Shown here: positions 1-13,600 of the stretch, piece after piece
Layout of the letters: every line of letters begins with the position of its first letter
Numbering within the stretch: position 1 is the stretch's first letter
Assembly (NCBI GenBank): GCA_038501195.1
Contig: JBBPUQ010000006.1
Span: 1,488,001-1,552,000 of the forward strand
DNA length: 64,000 nucleotides
Direction of reading: 5' to 3'
From: Nemania diffusa
Lineage: Eukaryota; Ascomycota; Sordariomycetes; Xylariales; Xylariaceae
Position numbers and translations under genes: made by a program
The notes under the pieces: model-generated
Seen by the model: the letters and a program-made list of their open reading frames with translations, nothing else
Database searches by the model: none
What the model was told of the DNA's origin: nothing

Positions 1-618
1 CCGCGTCACCTCTTGTATGGCCTTATGGGTGCTCTCTTTGCCGTCCAGCCACCACTTCCGCCCGTTGTCTTCTCGATTGATCTGGACACGGATGATGTGA
101 TTTGCTCGCTCACTTGGCAGCTTCTGTAGTTCTACCTCGATGATGGCGCTCTCTTCTCCGTGTTTCACGAACTCCCCAACATGGCTAGCACGTCCAAGAT
201 GTTTCGGGTGGTATCCTAAGCCGAGGCATATGGCGCAGACAAGAGAGCTCTTGCCGGTTCCATTAGGGCCGATGACCATGTTCAAGTTGGGGCCGGGGAG
301 AAACTCGGCTTGCTTGTACGTGACAAAGTTTTTGACTCGGACTCGGACGATGGCGCCGGGATGAAAGTCGCTTGGGTCGGGAATACGGCCATTCGTTGAG
401 GCGCGGCCTTTGACTCTGCGGTTTGGGGGTGCGGGGGAATCATCGCTCATCTCTCTCTTGCCCGTCTCCTCCTGATCCTCTTCTCCGTCAGACACATGGC
501 CGTTTGCGCGGCTTTTTCGTCTTTTCGATGAGTCGGAGGTGGCTGGTGACGGCTCAACATCGTCGTCGTCTTCCTCATAAACAGCCCTTGGCCGACGGCG
601 GGGTTCGAGTGATGGCAT
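1..618 (-). CDS. SMC5: SMC5, N-terminal part (cut by window edge)
   Basis: Structural maintenance of chromosomes protein 5, the ATPase core partner of SMC6 in the SMC5/6 complex, which acts in the nucleus in DNA repair and resolution of recombination intermediates. The frame is open from an ATG at 618 down to base 1 (206 codons, no intron needed). Residues 1-85 are an acidic and basic, poorly ordered head. They are followed by the SMC head signature, with HPGAIVRVRVKNFVTYKQAE at about 86-105 and a Walker A GPNGTGKS at 117-124. The FVTY signature is typical of SMC5. The coiled coil, hinge and C-terminal ATPase half lie outside the window. The start codon is the first ATG of the open frame. The gene is divergent from the kinase that starts at 2384. 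Confidence 0.93.
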   Translation of the reverse strand, partial: MPSLEPRRRPRAVYEEDDDDVEPSPATSDSSKRRKSRANGHVSDGEEDQEETGKREMSDDSPAPPNRRVKGRASTNGRIPDPSDFHPGAIVRVRVKNFVTYKQAEFLPGPNLNMVIGPNGTGKSSLVCAICLGLGYHPKHLGRASHVGEFVKHGEESAIIEVELQKLPSERANHIIRVQINREDNGRKWWLDGKESTHKAIQEVTR

Positions 619-2383
619 CGCGAGGGTTGACGTGATAAGTTCGACGTAGGAGGCTCAGAATAAGCGATCGATAACTATCTGGGTTAGACAGCCACGAAGG
701 TAATTTAATCAGATGATCCCATGTCCTAGACACTTAAGCAGAAACAGGGTGTCGTTGTAAGTTTATCGAAAGCCGTTATCACCTGTCGTATCAGTGCGAC
801 GCGTACAGGTAGCTGCTACTAGCGAAAGACGCGTTAACTGCTTTTCAATATATGGGTACCTACATGTAGGTAGGTACCTAAGGTAGGTACTAGGTCGGTC
901 TGGTCTAGTAAAGTGGGGGCTGTATCCCTTATTATAGTATTATTTTTTATTAATAAAGTTATATCCGCTTAGAAAATATATATTCTAATATACCGCATCA
1001 ATTACACATACAAAGAACCTAGAAAGTGATTGCTCATGGCAACTTCACCCCCTCTAGCAAAAAAAAAGCTTTACTTGGTCTGGTGAATGAGTTATACATT
1101 ATTTTTAGGACTTTGATATCTATCTACCTACATCGTACATAACCTATGGATATTCTACGGCCACCCATCTTTGCAATCAGAATAATTGGTACAGAGCCAT
1201 AAATTGTCTACCAGTCCTTAACGCCACTAGTAATGATTCATTTAGTGTGTCTCGGTTTTCGTCGCGACCATGTATTATTATTATTATTATTTGCTTAATT
1301 CAACTCACCATGACCGAATAGCTGTGTAGTTTTAGAGTACAGCTTCATATCCTAATTTGCTATATTGTTGATAGCGTCCCGTATCCATGAGCTACTCTAC
1401 AGAACATTTGTTTACTATCTCACCCATGAGCCGGCGTAGGAGAATGCAAGAGAAGTTGCAAGCACGCGTCAGGCCCGGAATGGTCCAGTAGATGGTTCCT
1501 AGGTACATGTATAAGAAGGCATTTAAAAGTTGATTCAGGTACGGTTAATCGGAAGTCTTAGGTGGGTAAATGAAAGGTAGGTCACCATTGTAGGGACAAA
1601 CAATAGGATATCCAAGGCAACCTTGGACCATTACCTACATGACCTCTACCTACCTCTTTCTACCTCTACCCACCTTGTTGTGTACTTCCCTTTGGTACGT
1701 GTAGGCAAGAGGTACCTAGGTAGTTACATAAACAAAACCTACTACATACCTATCTACCTAACCCAGGTATGTACAATTAGCTGCCTACCTCCCTCTCCTA
1801 CACGTACCGAAGAGGTAGTCGGCATTATTGGTACCTGAAGACAGGTAGACACCTCCATACCACCACTCTCTCTACCTAAGGCATGCGCTTGTATAAGTGG
1901 TACATCCCTTGGTGTGTTTGTGTGCGTAGTTGTCGGCAACCCCTCACACCTCGACTATCAACGCGCCCCTCCACCAGCATTCCTCCCAAGCGAGAACTCC
2001 CTTCTACTAGCAATTCCACGTCTGGATAGCTATCTCCCCTAGTTCCCTTCTATTCAACCCCCATTCAACCTCCCTCCGGTATCCCCCTTTCCTCGACGTG
2101 CCACATTGCCATTGTCCACTGTATCGACTCGTGGCACACTTACACTTACAACTACCTTCTCTCCTCCTTTACTATTCATAGCCACACTTTGAGCATTACC
2201 CTCGCTTAACTAACACTTACTAAATCTACTGCTACCGCTGCTGTTGCCCAGCTACCATCTTCCTGTTCTATTCCTTCTCATAGCCTAGGCAGCCTCGGTG
2301 CGTCTGCTATCAAGGCGAATCGGTTTCACTGTTAAAATTGGGATGGAAGTGCAATTGCGCTGCGCTTCTTATTAGCCCCGGAC
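619..2383. other. Divergent intergenic region, SMC5 / Hsl1-like kinase
   Basis: No supported gene. This stretch must hold the 5' regions of both flanking genes. It contains TACC/GGTA-rich tracts (about 850-895 and 1625-1770), an ATT trinucleotide run near 1271-1291, and a pyrimidine-rich, CTCCCT-like stretch from about 1940 to 2290 that looks like a fungal promoter or leader of the kinase gene. The short open frames here are made of the repeat tracts and resemble no protein. Confidence 0.6.
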
Positions 2384-5300
2384 ATGGCTGATCGTGGGGT
2401 CTCTAAGACTCGTATTCGCCGAGCGCCTCTAGGAGACGCAACTGATCGAATCGTGAATGCTTCGCCCCAGAAGGTTGAGAAGTATAGTCAGCCGCATAAT
2501 CCCGAACCGAACCCTTTACGCGCTCACCCAGTCACCACTACTTCAACCAAAGGCCCCTCCCGAAAAAGTGTAGCCCTATCATCTAGCAACCTGGTTTCCA
2601 CCCGGACACGCCACGCCAAACCCCGTGTCTCCGTCGGTCAACAAGCTATGATCCCGGCCGCTAACGAAGCATCTGGGGATAACCGCTTCTCCCAGATCTC
2701 GACATCTAGTGGCGCGTCCGGTGGCAATCGGAAGACACACATTGGGCCATGGCAACTAGGTAAGACTTTGGGTAAGGGCTCTGCTGCCCGTGTTCGCCTA
2801 GCCAGGCATCATACCACACAAGACGTCGTGGCTGTCAAGATTCTTGCCAAGAACATGACCCAACTGACTGCGGCTGGAAGTATGGCCGAGCTGGATAAAT
2901 GGGATCGCACACGAGAAGAATTTAATTCAAAGAGACAAATGCCGTTGTCCATAGAACGCGAAGTCGCCATACTAAAGCTTATCGACCATCCCCATATCGT
3001 CAAGTTGCATGATATCTGGGAGAACCGTGCCGAGATGTAAGTCGGGGGCCTAAGTCTGCTTCATTCTCTTCTAACTCCGTGTTTAGTTATCTCGTCTTAG
3101 AGTATATGGATGGTGGCGACATGTTCACGTATATAGACGCCTATGGTCCACTACCTGAATTTGAGATGGTTGGCTACTTTCGTCAGCTACTCACTGCCTT
3201 GGAATTTGTTCATTCCTTTAATATCTGCCACCGCGACCTGAAGCCAGAGAACATTCTCATGAAGAGCAATGGTGTTGTGAAAATCGCTGATTTTGGCATG
3301 GCCGCAATTCAGCAAAGCCCGACTCATTCCTTGAGAACATCGTGCGGGAGCCCCCATTACGCAGCCCCTGAATTAATTGCTCGCGCCCGTTACCAAGGTG
3401 ACAAAGTAGACATTTGGAGCCTGGGTTGTCTACTGTATGCAACCCTTTGTCGTCGGCTCCCCTTCGACGACCCCGATGGGAATGTGCCGAAACTGCTCGC
3501 AAAGGCTAAGAAGGGCGTCTATTCGGTCCCAGATTTTCTCAGCAGGGAGGCTCGCGATCTGATCGCAAAAATGCTAACGGTTGATCCTGCGAAGCGCATT
3601 CCGATTCGGAAGATTTGGAAGCACCCCTTAATACGGAAATACGACGATTTGGATGATCTGAATGACGGAGGTCCAGCACTCAGCTTCCAAGCCAGCGACA
3701 AGTCTAAGCCTATACCACCAGACGAACTTGATATGCAGATACTACGGCAGCTGAAGTCGATGTGGCACACATTTTCTGAAAAACAAATCGCCATGCAACT
3801 AAGCAATACACAGTAGGTCTAGATAATTCTGCTCTTGTGCCGTATAATTCTGACAAAACTAACCCTGCGGCAGGCCCAATGACCAGAAACTTTTCTACTG
3901 GTTGCTCCTCAACTACAGAGACAAGAAATTGGAGAACTACAATGCGGATTTAACTTATTCCCCAAGTGATTACCACCATCTACGGCCTGCTAACTGGAAG
4001 AAGAAGGTTACCACCGCCCAATTTCCCTCTAGATATGGCAGGACACCTTCACGGTTCACAGTAATCTCTACTGTCCCTACAGATGGAAGCCTCGAAGAAG
4101 TGGATGTTACGGATGGGGGGGCAACAACTCTAAGCTACGATCCTTACAAGGCTTCAACAATTATGGAAAATAAATATGCTAGCCACGCAAGGATTGTTGT
4201 CCACCGTAATGGTAGTATAGCTAACAACTCAAGCCGTTCTTCAACTTCACGGCGCGGTCAAGCCGGATCATTTAGAAGTACCTCTACTCGATCAAGGCAG
4301 ACAAGACCTGGTCGTCGTATCACTACTCCTGCGGTAATGCGTGCTTCACGACAGTCCTTGAGTTCGATCCAGAGTGGAGAGAGCGCCCTATACAGCAGGC
4401 CAGCTTCTAGGCGCAAAAGAGGAGTCGATTTCTCACATGTTCGAATGCAGCCACGAGGCCAGCGCGAAGTAGCACCCGCCCCAGCGAGTACCACCGGAAA
4501 TGAGGCAACATACCACCACGGCTACCCTTCCCCTGCGTATTCTGTCGGAGATCCCACACCGTCCATAAGCCTACATGAAAGAAGTAGAGCAGGTACCCAA
4601 TCCATAGCGAGCATGTCTCAGGTAGATCAGGCCACTCCGCACTGGAACAAGGAAGTGCATGAGTTCAGTCATAGTATTGCAAAGGATTGCGATGATGCCT
4701 TCAATAGTTCTTTGCTTAGCCCGGGATCATACCTATGCAATACCTCAAGAGAAGTGCCAGTCGCGGCGAATGCAATTCCATTGTCTGGCGAATTAGCAAC
4801 CCCAACTCTAGCTTCTTGGGATCATCGACCTTTACCACCAACGCCACCGACCACAGCCTCAATTGCTCATGAAATCATGATGGCAAAGAAAAGAATGGAA
4901 CAAAGGAATGAATACGGCGAGGCATCTACGCATATTGATAGAGATAAACCTCAACTAAGCGATGCCAATCCAGGAGCAGACTTAACAATAGTACATGAGC
5001 TAAACCGCAGAATTGTTTCAGCGCCGATTTATTCACAGTATAGCACACAATGGGGAAAGGACAAAATTCCGTTACCATTACTCAATGAAAACTTCAAAGG
5101 AGAAGCCCATTGCGATGCTAACGATAAAAATCGAGCTGTTTCAGCCCCGGTCCGGTACGCAAAAGGGGAGTCAGCACATATGGATGACCAGAGAAGTCTC
5201 GAGTTCCTCTCCCAGAAGGACAACACCATACGGCTTGTCACTTCTCCTTCGGCTAAACCATGTATTGAAGCCAAGACTCCCGAACTACCTAATATTCGCA

Positions 5301-6312
5301 GACATAAAGTTCGAGATGACATGGCTCAGTCTCAGCTCAAGCAGGAGCCCAACCTCCGCCAGCGCTACATGAATGGCGAGCCAGCAGGTCCGTCTACAAG
5401 CGCTCAAGACGCACCAACCGAAAACTTTAGAAAGTCAACTGTTATTAAGAAAAAATCATTATGGTTTCAGCGTGGATCTAAAGATGGGGAGGATATATTC
5501 AATAACGTTGGAGAGTCTACCTCCGGTCGACCCGATCATCCCGAATACGTATCCACGAGCTCTTCAGTAGACCCGGCTGTTCCCTCTACTAAGAAGAAAA
5601 ATTTCAGTCTCGCCTTCTGGCGCAACAGCAAGCATTCATCTGAGATAAGGATGTCACATGCAGGTAAGCTAGTCGTCAGTGCTACAAGGCGGCTGAGGTT
5701 AATGACAAGATACAGGATCCAAAATTGATCGTACACCAAGTCCACAACCGGCTCGTCTCTTCATTCAGCCAACCCGGCTACCAAATAATGGCCGGAGCGG
5801 AGATCAAGCCATCACGCGCAATATCGAACCACAGCAGAATTGGCTCGCTCGCTTATTCAGGGTGAAGCCAGCCACCAGGTACCTTTGCTTCTCGATTTCC
5901 CGTCGTCGCGCACGACAGGAAACGGCAATTCTGCTTAAAGAATGGCGTAAGTATGGCATGCGAGACATAGAAGTTGACAAAGAGAGGAACATCGTTTTTG
6001 CTCGGCTAGGTCAAGAAAACTGTAAGTAACCACCCTTGCGGGCTCTATCACGATATGGCAAGGGCCTCGACACTAATACCATGACTGCCAGACCTCAACT
6101 TGAAAGAAGTCTCATTCGCCGCTGAAATAATGACGGTCATTGAGCACGGAAAACGCGGCCAGCTGTGCATTGCCCGCTTCACACAAGAGCGCGGGGCTGC
6201 CAGTAGCTTCCACAAGGTTGTCGACACGGTAAATTCTGTGTTCAGTCAACGAAACTTGCTTGTCGTCGAGAAGCGAAAAGTTAAAATGATGATAAAGACG
6301 CTAAATTCCTAA
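2384..6312 (+). CDS. Hsl1/Gin4/Nim1-family serine/threonine kinase
   Basis: Five exons: 2384-3036, 3087-3812, 3874-5663, 5716-6021 and 6092-6312, giving 1231 residues. All introns are 49-70 bases with GT-AG ends, and the frame is kept throughout. The family (S. cerevisiae Hsl1, Gin4, Kcc4; fission yeast Cdr2) sits at septins or the cell cortex and couples morphogenesis to mitotic entry through Wee1. The glycine loop is at about 127-137 and the ATP lysine K152 lies in VAVKIL. The catalytic loop HRDLKPEN is at 266-273, DFG at 286-288, followed by a GSPHYAAPE activation segment. A long Ser/Thr-rich linker follows. The last about 125 residues (exons 4-5), with FRVKPATRYLCFSISRRRAR, look like the membrane-binding KA1-like tail of this family. 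Exon 1 splices mid-codon to give EIYLVLEY, which confirms the first intron. Which of the yeast paralogues is the closest cannot be settled here. Confidence 0.9.
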
Positions 6313-8642
6313 CTATGTATCGCCGCGAAGGATGGCTTGATTGCCGGAGCCTTGTCGTCCGATATGTGGAGTTTGTCAACCAATATTTGAGGATTTCCAT
6401 CCGATCTGTGTCTGAAGCACGGGGCTAGAGGCCAGTGTAAACAGGATCGGAATGAAGTGTAACGGGTTCGACTTTCGCTTGTAAAGAGGAACTCCGACTA
6501 ATCTTTTGCTATGAGGTTCTCTTTCCCCTGTCTTTTTACACCGACCCTCGTCTCATTTGCAGCCGCTTCATCTGTGTATAGTTGGCGGCCATGTAAAGAT
6601 CGAAGGGGGTCAAAAAAGGCAGGAAAACGAAAGAAAGGGAGGAATATGTCACGAGGTGATGAGTTGGTTGGACTATCCAATGTTCTTGAATGGGCGACGT
6701 TGACTCTGTATAGAAGCAACGGATGGATAGACGGTAGTGATGTGGGAAACGAATGTGGTCAATCAGTGGAGGGAGATTTGGTGATGGGTTGATCCAGCAC
6801 CGCGACAACTGACGAACTGACACCTCCCTGCGGATAGATAGGTGTAGGTAATAAGTTATTCAGATATTGTCTATATGAGTCCTTAAGATGATGAGTCTAA
6901 GTACACATCTCTATGCGTGCGTGTGATGTACGGTACTTCGGTAGAGACTATAAAGGTGCACGGGTGGGATCGGCTTCTCGGCGGATGCCGGAAAGTGTCG
7001 GTAAGATGGACGGGGACCTCCAGCTTCAAGCATCCGACCTCGGCTCGGTCCAGATCAGGTCCAGAACGCGACGCTAGTAAGTTGATCAATTAGAGGCGTT
7101 TCCTAGAAACGCTTTTATTCCAAAGAATCGAATTTTGCGACTTCGCTGGGTCTCATGTGGCGGGTTTTAGAAGTAGATAGGTAGCGAGCGGATGTTGATG
7201 TAAGCCCGATTCTTTGCCTATAATACTCTGTATGAATTTTCACGTCTTTAACAGCTAGTAGACAAAATAGGTACAATTAGAATTCATATAGGTAAGTTAA
7301 AATAAAATATATACGGCTTTAGAAAGGCAGGTAGTTTTCAAATGTCTCTCAGCACTAGTTTAGGTAAATGTTATGAAGATCCAGAATATGGAATGTGCAA
7401 TTCAGGTGTCATTCAATCCCTTATCACAGGTACCCTGTCTAGGGCAATGATGTAATAAGCCGCTCTGCCGTGTTTTAGAGGGGCGAGTCTCCATTCCAGC
7501 CAACCAACTTACATGTGATAGGGCAGTTTCGGCACCCCGGATTCTCTCTACCAAACCATGACCAGGCACCTAACCTAGCTACCTACCTGTTGGAGAGCTT
7601 CACACCGTTCGGTGACAAAGCACCACCGAGATAAAGAAAGACGCCCACCAGCACCACTCGTCTCCGGCTCCGGCTTGAATCTAAAATATAATCTGCTCCT
7701 CGTCCGACCTCACAAGGTAGTGTCCTCGGCTTGGCCTGTCATAGTATTATACTTCTAAAAGGTACTCACTCCTACGTGAGGTAAGTAGTGCAAACAGCTT
7801 CCCCACACTTTCACAAGCTTCAAAGTTGCAAAGCTTCCCCCTTCTCGCCCACCCTTTCCACCAGGTATGCCCCGGTTAGCCACCCGGCCGGCTACATCAG
7901 CCCTTGGCAACCACTCAGCTGTCGTCCTTCTACCCGAAACCAGGCCCTGTCAACTCCGTCGCCGAGCTTAAACGCGACCGCTGCTGTGCCTAGGCACGCT
8001 GTTCAGCACGGCTCCCGCCATGCCGTACTAGACTAGGCTATCGATTCAGCAGTCGATTCCATCATACATCATACAGTAGTGCTGTCTCAATTCACAAAGA
8101 GCCCCTAGCGTAGCGCAGTATATGTAGCTGACATCCCAAGTAACCTAGTCCGCTCGTCCTAGCTCCCATCTCATGCAAAGCCGAGCAACATTGGGGACTG
8201 CCATATAGTATACATCATCGCCTCGCTCGCCCTTGTCGGTTTTCCGATCTAAGCCATACATCCTAGGCTAGCAGACTGTGAATACCTTGTCTAGAGTAGG
8301 TATATAGTCATTTGTACCCCTCCTCTATCTATTCTTTAAGCTTTGTTCCCAAGTATATCTCGTATCTCGTTAACTCTGGTACTGTAGGCGGAGAACATAC
8401 ACACAAACATAAGACCCTCGGTTAATCGGCTTTAAAGCTAGACAGATTGTCAAACGCACCGCAGGTCTAAGTCGTCGACTGGTTACAGAACACTCCTCTT
8501 TGACACCACCGAATCGTTGGATCTCAGAGCAAGGCGGTGAACACGCTCTCTAACAAATTCTGTGCTCACTCACCTTCGCACCCGCCCTGGCATACGCGCC
8601 ATCCACATATCGTATTCAATCTCATATCAAATCTCTCTCACA
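6313..8642. other. Intergenic region upstream of malate synthase
   Basis: No supported gene. The 3' side of the kinase (6313-7100) has overlapping open frames on both strands that resemble no protein. A small perfect hairpin, GCGTTTC-CTA-GAAACGC, lies at 7096-7112 and is followed by TTTT. From 7500 to 8642 the DNA is C/T-rich and is the likely promoter and leader of malate synthase. An inverted CCAAT (ATTGG) is visible near 8189. No specific acetate-regulator site is claimed. Confidence 0.5.
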
Positions 8643-10847
8643 ATGGCTACTACCGATGCCATCCTCCGAGGAGTCTCTATCTCCGGTGTCGTGGGTCCCG
8701 AGCACAAGAAGATTCTCACGCCTGAGGCACTAGCGTTCCTGACGCTGCTACACCGATCCTTCAATGTTACACGCAAGAAGCTCTTAGAGCGCCGCGTGAT
8801 ACGCCAGGCCGAGATCGACCGCGGCACCCTGCCTGACTTCCTCCCCGAGACTCGCTACATTCGCGAGGATCCGACATGGAAGGGCGCGCCGCCCGCTCCG
8901 GGCCTTGTCGACCGTCGTGTTGAGATTACAGGCCCCACAGACCGTAAAATGGTCGTAAATGCCCTAAACTCAGACGTATGGACATACATGGCAGATTTCG
9001 AAGGTATGTACCATTTCAGTCATCGAGATTTTGCCCCGTGCCTAGGCGAGCGCGGGATAAGGTTGCCGAACGTTCTCCGATACGAGTTGTAAGGCCCAAT
9101 CACTCTACCGGCGGGGAAGGAATAAAAGGAAGGGCGCAAACTTTATAATATTTCGATAAGGAATGCAAATATAAGACACGAGAAACTAACAATTTTCATA
9201 GACTCAAGCGCCCCAACATGGGAAAACATGATCAACGGACAAGTAAATCTGTATGATGCCGTGCGGCGCCAGGTCGACTTCAAACAAGGACCAAAGGAAT
9301 ATAAGCTACGGAATGACCGCAAGTTACCAACCCTGATCGTGCGCCCGCGAGGATGGCACTTGGAAGAGAAACATATCACAGTAGATGGAGAGCCCATCTC
9401 CGGCTCCCTGTTCGACTTCGGCCTATACTTCTTCCATAACGCCGTTGAGTACCAGCGTAACGGATACGGTCCCTACTTCTACCTACCAAAGATGGAGTCT
9501 CACCTCGAAGCGCGTCTGTGGAACGACGTCTTTAATCTCGCCCAGGACTACATAGGGATGCCGCGGGGCACGATTCGTGGCACGGTTTTGATTGAGACCA
9601 TCCTAGCCGCCTTCGAGATGGAAGAGATCATCTACGAGTTGCGTGACCACAGCTCGGGACTGAACTGCGGTCGCTGGGATTACATCTTCAGTACAATCAA
9701 GAAGTTCCGCCAGAACCCGGACTTCGTCCTCCCCGACCGTAGTGCTGTCACCATGACCGTCCCATTCATGGACGCCTATGTTAAGCTCCTCATTCAGACC
9801 TGCCATAAGCGTGGCGTGCATGCTATGGGTGGTATGGCCGCACAAATCCCTATCAAGGATGATAAGGCGGCGAACGACAAGGCGATGGAGGGTGTCCGCG
9901 CGGATAAGCTACGTGAAGTTCGCGCCGGCCATGACGGGTACGTAGCATTGATCGCCTTTCCAACTTCCTCACTTCGCTCTATCATCCTACTGCGTATCAT
10001 GCTCAAAAAACTCCGCAAAATGGCTTCACTCTAGAAAAAAGATGAGATATTCTAACATTAAACTCTTATAGAACATGGGTCGCCCACCCAGCGCTCGCCA
10101 AGATCGCAAGTGACATCTTCAACGAGTACATGCCGACGCCAAATCAGCTATTCGTACGGCGTGAGGACGTCAAAATCGGCGCCCGTGACCTGCTAAACAT
10201 GAACGTTCCCGGAAAGATCACCGAGGAAGGCATCAAGAAGAACTTGGCCATCGGCCTTGGATACATGGAAGCTTGGGTTCGAGGCGTCGGCTGCGTGCCA
10301 ATCAATTACCTCATGTACGTGTCAAAATTACTACATTCAGTTCCCCATGCCCTCCCCACCTTGCCATGATATCTCTCACTTGGCAACCGTCTTGATGTTT
10401 CTTGGGGGCGATTCTCGATTGCAACCCTCCGTCTTCCTTTGCGTCGGAACACGACTCTTTGTGTATCAATTCCCCGCGCATCTAGACAGTTGCTCGTATC
10501 TATATATATACGCGTGTATATTTACATAAACATGCTAACTCGTATTCGCCTCCAACAGGGAAGATGCCGCAACAGCCGAGGTCTCCCGTTCCCAATTATG
10601 GCAATGGGTGCGCCACGGCGTGACGACGGCTGAGGGGAAACGCGTCGACAAGGCGTACGCGTTGCGTCTGCTCAAGGAGCAGACCGAGCAGCTCGCCGCC
10701 AAGGCGCCGAGCGGGCATAAGTTCGACCTGGCCAGCCAGTACTTCGCCGCCCAGGTTACCGGTGAAGACTACGCTGACTTCTTGACGACGTTGCTATACA
10801 ACGAGATTACGACCGTCGTCGGAGCTGCCCCTGCTAGCAAGCTATGA
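8643..10847 (+). CDS. acuE: Malate synthase, peroxisomal/glyoxysomal
   Basis: Condenses glyoxylate with acetyl-CoA to malate in the glyoxylate shunt, needed for growth on acetate and fatty acids. Exons are 8643-9003, 9202-9937, 10072-10314 and 10559-10847, giving 542 residues, the usual length for this enzyme. The three introns are 198, 134 and 244 bases, long for this window, with CTAAC branch sites before the first two acceptors. The family signature [16 protein letters not shown] is at 268-283, and the active-site region [13 protein letters not shown] is at about 241-253. The last three residues are SKL, a type 1 peroxisomal targeting signal, so the product is expected in peroxisomes. The start is taken as MATTDAIL at 8643. 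An in-frame ATG at 8562 would add 27 residues but fits the family less well. Carbon-source regulation is expected from the family, not shown here. Confidence 0.97.
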
Positions 10848-13600
10848 GAGTATAATGCGACCTTGGGGAAGGGTGTAAGTGATGGGAAAGGGGGCTCGGG
10901 GTAGGAGTGAGTGTAGTATGTTTGATGCTCGCCAGGAAGCCATTTGCGGTTGAAACAGTGAAAAGATACATAATAGCAATGTTTGAGAGTCTTTGTATGA
11001 GTTGTAAATTGCCAATTGAATAGCTCGAGGATCTTCAGACAATAATAGATGCGGTGTAATGCTGTCCTGAGAAATTAATTGATTCATCTATGTTTTGTTA
11101 AGATTATGCTAACCAAGAAAGCTAGGGAGGGCGAAATCTTTGTGAACTATACTCAGAAAGTGTTCTAGCTCTTCTTCATTACGTTGTGACTCCTTCAAGC
11201 CCAGAGTTGTCAAGACTGTCAAGTGTTTCATTGGACTTGATACTATCTCCATGTTTTCGATTCAAATCGTGAGCACATATGTAACAAGTTACAGACTATT
11301 AAGTGCTCGGCTTATTAACATGTCTCGTTTTAGTAGTGTCGTCGTATAGTCAGTTATATTCTGTAACAAACAACCTGTGCGTATCGTTCGTGGTCACAGC
11401 TCTCTTCATCTTCGGGTGTTCAATATACTAGATTAGATCGGACCTATCATAGAAATGTGGAACTTATATTTTATTATTGCGAATATCGCAGTACTAACGG
11501 TGATTTGCAGCCAGAGTTATGAACTTCTTTTGGGGCTTCTCGTTGGTAGAAGGATGATCCTAATAATGGGAGTATACACTATGTTGTAGACAGGCACTAC
11601 TTTCCCCCGATCTACGATTAATATCTACTTAATCCCCGTAGAATATAAACAAGGCTAGGTGACAAGTCCAATCGGGAGAGCGCCTGGTCAATAGCGGTAA
11701 CAAGCATGCTCTTGTGTATAGATGTAAGCATACTAGTCTTAACACGCTGACACAAGGCCATGCCTCAACTTCATACACAATGTATGATATGGGCCAAATA
11801 CCTCATAGATGTCAATCTGAGTGAAAAATACAAGGTAAGGAATGAAACCTAGTTACAATTAATAACGAAAGTAGTATAGCCAGCCGTATGTGTTCTCTAG
11901 TTCATATGTGATACTATAATAAGCCTCTCTGTAAACTTTCATATCCAATTGGTCAGGATACGGTTTAGGATTTAAACAACCAAGGAAACCATGAGCACAC
12001 TTGAATGCAATGTGTTACAGAAATAACTGCAACACTAAACTGTAACACTAATGCTATCCAAAAGTAGAACGTTACCAAGGTGGGAACCCTGCTCGTTTGT
12101 AGCTACTTATATACAAGACTATAGCACAATGAAGGACAACTGACTAAAATTTAAAGTATGTAGTAAAAGTCAAAGCTATAGTATAAAGTGTGCTGTGTTT
12201 ACAGATTATATTATAGGTTAGTGCCCTCTATACCGTTAATTCTTCGCAGTATTAAAGGCGTCAATTTTTTCTGTAACATATATAGATAGTTGCGGTTTAG
12301 TTAATAGATCCTAGCAGCTTCTAGTAGCCTGTGGTATACATTCCTAAACAGACGTGACGCCATCATTTCCAATTAGGATGCTAGGCATGAAGTATTCCCG
12401 GGGGAGATCTACGTGTGCCTCTCCCATGAACACCGATTGTTCGGGATGTGATGCCGACTCGGGATTTGATAGTTTCGTTGTATTGAAGACTAGTCGAGAA
12501 AGTGTGCAATATACATGAATTGCGGTGTTTGTTCCCCTGTCTGTTTATGGTAACACTGAGTCATAAGAGCGTCGGTAATTATGCCTTAACTTGAGACTTA
12601 TAATAAAACGGACAATAACCGTAAGGGTATCAACCCAGCAATTCATGCTTAATAGAGGTGCAGTTTTATAGGGTTACCAAACTTGGTCCTTTCGATTCCA
12701 TAATAAAATATTCTTTCATTTTCTGCGTATTTTATAGAAAAATAGCACTGTCTAGAGAGTAGCAGGGTTGAAAGGTGGTAATGTGGCGTAGGGAAGTTAC
12801 ATACCTATATGATATATCGACAAGCACTGTCGTATTCGCATCGAGTGTCAATGGAATTAAATGGGTTTTCATAGGAACAAAATGAAGGGGCAAGCCTAAG
12901 ATAATAATGTAACGTGAGAAAGGTATTACAACAGAAGGAGTATTTGGCTAAATATCAGTTCACCCCTAGTTCTCGCAGAATATAAGTATTCTTTCGTAAA
13001 TTTAAGCACATGATGATTTATTCTTGTGTATGCACTTAAAGTAACACGAGTGACATGTTAAATGGAACAAAGAGACCTACCCATATGCAGTCGCACGTGG
13101 GAACCTTACATCTGATAGGGGTTGTGCTTAGTTTATATTGATAAGTAGAGAATAAGAGGGATGCTACAAGTGCGTGATGGGAAGAGTTTTTTGTAACTGA
13201 ATGTTTTGATCGTATAAATAATTTTGAAGTTACAAGATACAAAATGCATAAATACAAAAAACCTGTACGTCGTTCCTTAACGACTTTCTGATAGGAACGT
13301 GGGGGCTAGAAAGTAACCTGTGATAATAGCCTATTAGTACTTCTTGCCAAGGAGGGGGATGAAAATTGTGAAGGTAGTTACAATAAATAGAAACTAATAG
13401 AGTGAGTGATTGTAGAGTCTATTATATAACCTCCTAAGCATCGGCAATATGAATTTAGAATAGAATTTGTTTCTTGATAACCCTCGAGTAACATGCTCAT
13501 ATGCTAAGTATCGAAAGAACTTTTGGCATGAGAACGGTTTATGATACTGATGAATTTCCCTCATTGTATGCACACCGACATAGTCTCGGATTGAATGCCC
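10848..13600. other. AT-rich gene-free stretch
   Basis: No gene supported. The DNA turns AT-rich soon after the malate synthase stop; for example the 60 bases from 12181 contain 20 G+C. Open frames are short and scattered over all frames. This could be a decayed, RIP-mutated transposon or simply AT-rich spacer. No terminal repeats, reverse transcriptase or transposase remnants were recognised. Confidence 0.45.

Noticed and set aside
12690..12716. TTTCGATTCC, resembling a tRNA B box
   Set aside because: No A box at the right distance and no cloverleaf can be drawn around it.
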